From Opitutus sp. GAS368 (GTDB taxonomy: Bacteria > Verrucomicrobiota > Verrucomicrobiia > Opitutales > Opitutaceae), in assembly GCA_945859965.1 (NCBI GenBank), contig CAMAPG010000005.1, positions 1 to 33,476 of the forward strand: a stretch of 33,476 nt of DNA, written 5' to 3'. Position 1 is the first letter of the stretch; every line of letters starts with the position of its first letter. Shown piece after piece: positions 27,382-33,476 of this stretch. The notes under the pieces are model-generated. The model searched no databases. It saw nothing but the letters and a program-made list of their open reading frames with translations, and was not told the origin of the DNA. Made by a program: the position numbers and the translations under genes.

Positions 27382-29964
27382 ATGAAGACATCCTTTCTCC
27401 TTCGCTGCCTGATTGTCTCCGTCCTGCACTGGCAGGCGCTGGCCTCGACCGTCCCACCGGCATCAGGCCAGCCCGCGCCGCCCCGGCTCGAAGACCTGAG
27501 GCAAAAACTCACCACGGCCGAGGACATCGGCGTTCGGTACGTAAACGATGCTCTGACCGACCGTTCGCTGTATGCTGTGCCCCTCCTTGTCCACACCGCG
27601 CTTGCCGATCCGGCGAACTGCGGCCGGCGGGCGGGAGGCTGGACGGTGAAAGGGGGGATCGCGGACGCGTACACGTATGCGGTGCTGCGCGATCTTCCCA
27701 TGCTGGGCAACCGCTCGCAGCTGGCGCAGCTTTCGTTCCGCAGCACGCAAACGGGCGTGGCGCGCGGCGCGCATGGCCTGGTGGAGATGCGCCTTTGTCG
27801 CGGCACGACCTCGGATGACCTGCCCCTGCGTATCCGGGTCGAAGATGGCCGGTTCTACATCCTTTTGCTCAATGGTGACATGCTCCTGGCCGGCGATCGC
27901 GAGAGGCCCGCGTTCACGATGTCGGCCGACGTGGTTTACACCCTGACCGTTCTGCTTTTTGAGAAAGGGGTGTATGCGCGTTTGACCGGCGCAAATGTGC
28001 CCGGCGGCGCCCTGGAACTCAGCGTTTCCGACCGCTATCGGTTTATTCCTGGCCGCCCGGGTTTTGGGCTCCGGCCCAACGCGCAGGCCACCGGCGGCGA
28101 ACTCGCGGTCTTCGACTGGAGTGTGACCGCAGTCGCTCCGGCGAAGAACCGCCGGCTGGCCGCGATCGGCGATTCGATCACCGCAGGTTCGGACCGGGAG
28201 CCCGAGGCGGATAGCTACGTGGCCGTCGCCACGCGCGCCCTCGGCCAGGCCCTTGTTTTCAACACCGGCAGTGGCGGCTCAACCACGGCGCTCGATCTCG
28301 GGCGTTTCCCTTACGAAATTGCCCCGTTCCGACCCGAGATTGTCTGGATCGAAGGCGGCACGAATGACATTGGGGCGGGTATTTCCGCGGACGTGGTTTT
28401 CCAGAACATGCAGCGCCAGGCCGAGCTCGTCACCTGGGGCGGGACGGCAGTATTTTCCACCGTGCCGCCACGCGGGCTTCCGACCGCCGCGCATTATGAC
28501 GAACTGGCACGACTCAACCGCCTCATCCGGGAAAGCGGACGGCCCGTGGTGGACCGTCATGCGCTGGTCAGCGACCCAGAGGATCCGCGGCAAATTCGCG
28601 CAGAATATCGCCACGCTGACGGCATTCATATCACGCGCCCCGGCCACCTCCGGATCGGTGAGGAGGCTGCTCGTCTCTTTCGCACGCTGCCTGCGGTCCC
28701 GCCAACGGTCGCCAATCTTCCCGAAGCACTCGTCGCGGATCCCCGCGTGCGCCTGACCTTCGGCGACGAACGACGGGTGATCGAAGGTGGCCTGCAACCG
28801 TCCATGCTGATCACCCGGAGCGGAACGATGATCGTGCAGTCGCATTTGCCCAACAAATCGTTTCCCAGCAAGCGCATCGCTTTTCACAGTGCGATGGCGA
28901 CCGTGGTTTCGCGGGATGGCGGAGCGACCTGGACCGGCATTCCGCTGAAAGCCGGCGAGAACGGCCTCAACATGGAAGGGGGCGCGGTCCATCTACGTGA
29001 CGGCAGCATTCTGGCACTCGACACGTATGTCACACCTGGGACCCAGCTAGGGGCGGGCGCCGGACACCTGTATGTTTCGAAGGACGAATGGCGCACCCTC
29101 CAAGGACCGATCGAGATCACTTTCGACCTGCCCGGGATCAACTTCGACGCGTCCACCGGCGACGATGGCTCCCGGCACATCGCGGCGCGATTGCACCGCC
29201 GGATCCTGGAGCTCCCGAACGGTGATTTGCTGACGACGCTCTACGGTTGGTTCAAGGGCGATGAGGAGCCCGTCGGCTACATGCCCACGATGAAAAAATC
29301 GCGGGTCGTCCTGCTGCGCTCGACCAATCGGGGCCGGCACTGGACCATGGTCTCGACCGTGGCCGTCGACCGCGCGGTGGGGACCGAAGGCTTCAACGAA
29401 GCCACGCTGGCGCGCCTCCCCGCCGGACCTCATGCCGGCCGGTTGATCTGCCAGATGCGGACGGGCCAGGAACAGCGGGAGACGATCTCGGACGATGAGG
29501 GCCGGACCTGGCGGCCGGCGTACCCGCGGGTGTATGCGGACCTGGATGTTTATCGCACGGAAAAGTGGGTGGAGATGTTTCGGGGGGTGAAGGACAAGCA
29601 CGGTCGGCCCATTGTGGACAATCCGGTCGAGCTCATCGGTGCCGTAGTAGACCCGGATCTGCTCGTGCTGCGCAGTGGCGTACTTGTCGCCTCGTTCGGG
29701 GTCCGGGTGCCACCGCGAGCCTGCTGGCCGCGCGCCGAGCATCCGTGGAACGGCGTTTACCTCGCGGTGAGCCTCGACCAGGGCAAGACGTGGACTCATG
29801 TCGTGCGGATGACGTCCGGGGTGCTGACGACGCATTACACCGCGATCGAGGAGACGCCGCAGGACAACCAGATTTTCTTTGCCCATGATCTCGGCGACTG
29901 GAGCAGTGGCCGCGGCCGTTCGACGCATGGGCGGACAGTGCAAATTGCGATCGAGGCCAAGTAA
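27382..29964 (+). CDS. Multidomain secreted protein: N-terminal jelly-roll-like region, SGNH/GDSL hydrolase, C-terminal BNR/sialidase-fold domain (paralog 3)
   Basis: SGNH blocks RLAAIGDSITAG, IEGGTNDIGAG, HADGIHITRPGH; then ALVADPRVRLTFGDERRVIEGGLQPSMLITRSG onward is colinear with the stand-alone BNR paralogs. ATG 27382 gives a signal peptide (MKTSFLLRCLIVSVLHWQALA). Confidence 0.88.
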   Translation: MKTSFLLRCLIVSVLHWQALASTVPPASGQPAPPRLEDLRQKLTTAEDIGVRYVNDALTDRSLYAVPLLVHTALADPANCGRRAGGWTVKGGIADAYTYAVLRDLPMLGNRSQLAQLSFRSTQTGVARGAHGLVEMRLCRGTTSDDLPLRIRVEDGRFYILLLNGDMLLAGDRERPAFTMSADVVYTLTVLLFEKGVYARLTGANVPGGALELSVSDRYRFIPGRPGFGLRPNAQATGGELAVFDWSVTAVAPAKNRRLAAIGDSITAGSDREPEADSYVAVATRALGQALVFNTGSGGSTTALDLGRFPYEIAPFRPEIVWIEGGTNDIGAGISADVVFQNMQRQAELVTWGGTAVFSTVPPRGLPTAAHYDELARLNRLIRESGRPVVDRHALVSDPEDPRQIRAEYRHADGIHITRPGHLRIGEEAARLFRTLPAVPPTVANLPEALVADPRVRLTFGDERRVIEGGLQPSMLITRSGTMIVQSHLPNKSFPSKRIAFHSAMATVVSRDGGATWTGIPLKAGENGLNMEGGAVHLRDGSILALDTYVTPGTQLGAGAGHLYVSKDEWRTLQGPIEITFDLPGINFDASTGDDGSRHIAARLHRRILELPNGDLLTTLYGWFKGDEEPVGYMPTMKKSRVVLLRSTNRGRHWTMVSTVAVDRAVGTEGFNEATLARLPAGPHAGRLICQMRTGQEQRETISDDEGRTWRPAYPRVYADLDVYRTEKWVEMFRGVKDKHGRPIVDNPVELIGAVVDPDLLVLRSGVLVASFGVRVPPRACWPRAEHPWNGVYLAVSLDQGKTWTHVVRMTSGVLTTHYTAIEETPQDNQIFFAHDLGDWSSGRGRSTHGRTVQIAIEAK

Positions 29965-30006
29965 CCGCTTTGAGTCGTACAGGCGCTCGTTTTAATCAGC
30001 TTCTTT

Positions 30007-30945
30007 ATGTCCCCGTTTTTGTCCCGGTTATCCCTTCTGATCGTGCTGGGCCTCCTGACGACGTCGCTGTCGGCGCAGGAATTGAATGCATTCTGGCAGG
30101 CGACGCGCGAGCGGCTGGCGCTCGAGCCCATGGAAGCGCAGGTCGAGGCCGTGGCTGAAGCGCTGCCCTACAAGAAATTCAAAGTCACGCTGCGGGGCCT
30201 TGATGGCGTGCGCTTCCGTGCCTTGCTGGCACTCCCCATCAAGGGCGAAGTCGCCCAGGCGACACCGTGGCCGGTCATCGTCACCGTCCCGGGTTACGGG
30301 GGCTTGCAACAGGGCATCGTGCTCGGCGAGTGCCAGCGCGGTTATGCGATTCTCCAGGTGTTTCCGCGTTCCCAGGGCGAGTCGACCGAACTTTGGAAAA
30401 TCGACGGTCCCGACAAGCTGACGTGGCGCCTCGATAAACCGGAGGGCGCCTATTATCAGGGGGCATATGCCGACGTGATCCGCGCGATCGACTTTGTCGT
30501 GACGCGGGCCGATCTGGACGCCCAGCGCATCGCGATCATGGGCACGAGCCAGGGAGGGGGGATTGCCCTCGCGGTCGGTGCGCTCGATTCACGCATCAAG
30601 GCCGTGGTCGCGCACGTGCCATTTCTCTGCGATTTCCGACTCGCCGCGAAAACGCCGGATTCGCTGGTGAAAAAGCTGCTCGATGCCGCCGGGCGCAACG
30701 ACGAGGCGGCGCTGGCCACACTGGATTATTTCGATCCCGCGCGGCTCGCCCCGCGATTGCGTGTACCGGTGCTGATGAGCGCGGGCGGACAGGACAAGAT
30801 CTGTCCACAGGCGGCCATCCAGTCGGTCTACGATCGGTTGCCAGGCAACAAGGGCCTGATGATTTACCCCGATCTGCCGCACACGTCCTGCCTGGATTTC
30901 TACAATCTCGGCTGGCCCTGGCTCGACCTGCATTTCCGCAATTAA
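30007..30945 (+). CDS. Alpha/beta hydrolase, acetyl xylan esterase / cephalosporin-C deacetylase (CE7-like), secreted
   Basis: 312 aa; signal MSPFLSRLSLLIVLGLLTTSLSAQ; VTVPGYGG, IAIMGTSQGGGIAL, LMSAGGQDKICP, YPDLPHTS. Confidence 0.85.
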   Translation: MSPFLSRLSLLIVLGLLTTSLSAQELNAFWQATRERLALEPMEAQVEAVAEALPYKKFKVTLRGLDGVRFRALLALPIKGEVAQATPWPVIVTVPGYGGLQQGIVLGECQRGYAILQVFPRSQGESTELWKIDGPDKLTWRLDKPEGAYYQGAYADVIRAIDFVVTRADLDAQRIAIMGTSQGGGIALAVGALDSRIKAVVAHVPFLCDFRLAAKTPDSLVKKLLDAAGRNDEAALATLDYFDPARLAPRLRVPVLMSAGGQDKICPQAAIQSVYDRLPGNKGLMIYPDLPHTSCLDFYNLGWPWLDLHFRN

Positions 30946-30950
30946 TTCGC

Positions 30951-32165
30951 ATGAAAATCACCGATGTCCGCACGACCCTGCTCACGGGTCCCTCCACCAA
31001 CGATCCGTTCCTGCGCGAAGCCCGCAAGCTGCGCAGCGCGGCCTTTATCGAGATCTTTACCGATCAGGGCACGATCGGGATCGGCGAGACGTATGGCGGT
31101 TATTTCTGTCCGGAGGCGGTTCCGGCGATCGTCGATTTTTTCAAACCGATCCTTGTCGGCCAGACCGTGGATGACATTCCGGAGCTCTGGCGTCGGATGT
31201 ATCACTGCGGCAATTTCTGGGGGCGCGTTGGCTTGGGTGCGATAGTGCTGAATGGCATCGAGGCGGCGCTCTGGGATTTGAAAGGCAAGCTGCTGGACAA
31301 ACCCGTCCATGAACTGCTCGGCGGCGCGAAACACAAGCGCCTGCCCTGTTATGCGACCGGCGGGCCGGCCAATTATCCGAAGGACAAGCTCGCGCAGAAG
31401 ATGGATTTTTATTTCTCCCTCGGTTTCCGCGGACTGAAAGTGGCGACCGGCAGCTGCCTGGACGGCGGAATCTGGTACACCCCCAAAGAGCCAAAGGAAG
31501 CGGCGGACTTCGAAGGCGATAAGATCGCCTTCATGCGCAAACACGGGGGGCCGGACGCCTGGCTCATGCTGGATGGCCACATGGGCAACAGTCCCACGAT
31601 CACCTGGACCGTCGAAACCGCCCTCGCAGTCGCGAAGGTGGCGGAGCCCTACAATTTGTTCTTCTTCGAGGAGCCACTGCACTATACCGATCCCTGGGGC
31701 TATGCCGAACTCTGCCGCGGGACCACCACGCCGATCGCCGGAGGCGAATGCCTGACTGCGACGTATGAATGGAAAGTGTTCGCTGAGCAGGATGCCTTCG
31801 ACATCGGCCAGCCGGATGCCTCCTTCACGGGTGGACTCGGCGAATTCATGGCCGTCGCCAAGATGATGGAAGCCCGCGGCCGAAAAGTGGCGACCCACGC
31901 CTGGGGCGCCGGTGGTTCGTTCATGCAAAATCTCCACGCCGGTTTTGCGGCGCCGAACACCTGCATCCTTGAGATCGCGCCGGCTTATGCCGGGCTGCAC
32001 TCCGAGGTGATCGACGGTGGCTTTATCATGAAGGATGGCTATGCGGTTCCGCCGGACCGTCCGGGTCTCGGTATCGTGCTCACCGATGAAATCAAGCGCC
32101 GCTATCCCTTCATCCCTGGCAGTGGCGAGTTCAACAGCGTCCCGGGCAAAATCCTTAAGGACTAG
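30951..32165 (+). CDS. Mandelate racemase/muconate lactonizing (enolase) superfamily enzyme, probable acid-sugar dehydratase
   Basis: 404 aa; MKITDVRTTLLTGP, NGIEAALWDLKGKLLDKPVHELLGG, LMLDGHMGN, FFEEPLHY, IAGGECLT, VATHAWGAGG. Confidence 0.85.
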   Translation: MKITDVRTTLLTGPSTNDPFLREARKLRSAAFIEIFTDQGTIGIGETYGGYFCPEAVPAIVDFFKPILVGQTVDDIPELWRRMYHCGNFWGRVGLGAIVLNGIEAALWDLKGKLLDKPVHELLGGAKHKRLPCYATGGPANYPKDKLAQKMDFYFSLGFRGLKVATGSCLDGGIWYTPKEPKEAADFEGDKIAFMRKHGGPDAWLMLDGHMGNSPTITWTVETALAVAKVAEPYNLFFFEEPLHYTDPWGYAELCRGTTTPIAGGECLTATYEWKVFAEQDAFDIGQPDASFTGGLGEFMAVAKMMEARGRKVATHAWGAGGSFMQNLHAGFAAPNTCILEIAPAYAGLHSEVIDGGFIMKDGYAVPPDRPGLGIVLTDEIKRRYPFIPGSGEFNSVPGKILKD

Positions 32166-32225
32166 TAAACACGGTCAGGCCTCTTCCCCCATCGCACTGA
32201 ATCGAGATCGTCGGCGTTTTTATTT

Positions 32226-33476
32226 ATGACCATCAAAGCTCCTGTCCCCGCGTTGGTTTTGTTTTTGTTCCTTGCCGGCCTGGCTCTGGCCACGCCAGCG
32301 CCGGTGGCGCCGAATGCCCCGGAAATCCTGCGTGCGGACCCGCGGGTCCGCCTGACCTTCGGTGCTGACGGAAAAGCGATCGAGGGCGGATTGCAGCCCA
32401 GCATGGTGATCACGCGCACCGGTGCGATCATCGTGCAGTCGCAGGTTCCGGATAAACCGTTTCCCAGCAAACGCATCGCCTACCACAGCGCGATGGAAAC
32501 GGTGATCTCGCGCGACCAGGGCGTAAATTGGACGCGTATTCCGCTCACGCCGGGCGAAAACGGTTTGGACATGGAAGGCGGCGCCGTGCAGCTGCGCGAT
32601 GGGTCCATCCTCGCGCTCGATACGTTTGTCACTCCGGGTCCGCAACCCGGCACGGGTGCGGGGCAGCTCTATTTTTCGACGGACGACTGGCGGACGCTGC
32701 AGGGTCCCGTGGACATCACCTTCGATCTGCCGGAGGTGAATTTTCATGGTTCCACCGATGATGGCGGCACCCCGCATGCGGCGGTCCGCCTGCATCGCCG
32801 CATTCTTGAGCTGCCGAATGGCGATTTGCTGACGACGCTCTACGGTTGGTTCAAGGGCGATGACGAATCGACGGGCTACATGCCCACCATGCACAAGACG
32901 CGCTCGGTGTTGGTGCGTTCGACCAATCAGGGCAGGCACTGGACCATGGTATCGACGATCGCGGTTGATCGCACCGTGGGCACCGAAGGTTTCGGTGAAC
33001 CGGTGCTGGTCCGGATAAACTCCGGAGCCCATGCAGGACGTTTGATCTGCCAGATGCGCACGGGACGCGAATTGCGCGAGGCGGTTTCGGATGACGAGGG
33101 CCGCACGTGGAGCAAGGCACAGCCGCGCGTCTACGCGGATCTCGATGTCTATCGCACCGAAAAGTGGGTGGAGATGTTCCGCGGGGTGAAGGACAAGCAC
33201 GGCCGTCCGATCGTGGATAATCCGGTCGAGCTCATCGGCGCAGTCGTAGATCCTGATCTGTTGGTGCTGCGCAGTGGCGTGCTCGTCGCATCGTTCGGGG
33301 TTCGCGTGCCGCCGCGGGCCTGCTGGCCGCGGGCCGAGCATCCCTGGAACGGCAATTACCTCGCCGTCAGTCTCGACCAAGGAAAAACCTGGAGCCATGT
33401 CGTGCGGATCACGTCCGGTATCCTGACGACGCACTACACCGCGATTGAAGAGACTCCACAGGACAATCAGATTTTT
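32226..33476 (+). CDS. BNR/sialidase-fold protein, paralog 4 (truncated by window end)
   Basis: MTIKAPVPALVLFLFLAGLALATPAPVAPNAPEILRADPRVRLTFGADGKAIEGGLQPSMVITRTGAIIVQSQ..., open to the window edge and colinear with paralogs 1-3. Confidence 0.88.
   Translation, partial: MTIKAPVPALVLFLFLAGLALATPAPVAPNAPEILRADPRVRLTFGADGKAIEGGLQPSMVITRTGAIIVQSQVPDKPFPSKRIAYHSAMETVISRDQGVNWTRIPLTPGENGLDMEGGAVQLRDGSILALDTFVTPGPQPGTGAGQLYFSTDDWRTLQGPVDITFDLPEVNFHGSTDDGGTPHAAVRLHRRILELPNGDLLTTLYGWFKGDDESTGYMPTMHKTRSVLVRSTNQGRHWTMVSTIAVDRTVGTEGFGEPVLVRINSGAHAGRLICQMRTGRELREAVSDDEGRTWSKAQPRVYADLDVYRTEKWVEMFRGVKDKHGRPIVDNPVELIGAVVDPDLLVLRSGVLVASFGVRVPPRACWPRAEHPWNGNYLAVSLDQGKTWSHVVRITSGILTTHYTAIEETPQDNQIF

Noticed and set aside
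32220-33434. 404-aa minus-strand ORF
   Set aside because: Antisense to BNR paralog 4, the same artefact as at 22722-25340.
22692-33476. Calling the locus a sialic-acid utilisation cluster
   Set aside because: No NanA, NanE or NanK-like genes seen, and the BNR proteins lack the FRIP arginine; the BNR fold alone is not sufficient evidence.
1-33476. tRNA/rRNA genes, CRISPR arrays, transposases or integrases
   Set aside because: None recognised on either strand by eye; short repeats present are isolated inverted or direct repeats, not arrays. A tRNAscan/Infernal run would be decisive.

Overview
The window is GC-rich, gene-dense and bacterial. The gene content and repeat types resemble Verrucomicrobia/Opitutaceae, but that assignment is inference. 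It holds accessory carbohydrate and aromatic-ester catabolism genes. From left to right: (i) a minus-strand PhyH / Zn-alcohol dehydrogenase / MetX-like hydrolase operon (MetX cut by the left edge), divergent from an AraC regulator; (ii) a tannase/feruloyl-esterase family gene preceded by two mutually inverted 25-bp palindromes; (iii) a minus-strand run from IclR down to MFS: IclR, MaoC, MFS, Gfo/Idh, SBP-like protein, CoA-transferase III, RhaT-like permease, a second SBP-like protein, GH29 fucosidase, L-fuconate-dehydratase-like enzyme, MFS. It is interrupted by two repeat-bearing gaps; (iv) a plus-strand locus: TonB-dependent receptor, GH32, four BNR/sialidase-fold paralogs (one fused to an SGNH-esterase domain, the last cut by the right edge), a frameshifted Tat-type TIM-barrel-like protein, a CE7-like esterase and an enolase-superfamily enzyme. 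The best candidates for something undescribed are the amplified BNR family, which seems to lack the canonical sialidase FRIP arginine in all four copies, its SGNH fusion, and the two SBP-like proteins with no signal peptide and no ABC partners. I saw no rRNA, tRNA, CRISPR array or transposase. All family calls come from reading motifs by eye; no database search was run.
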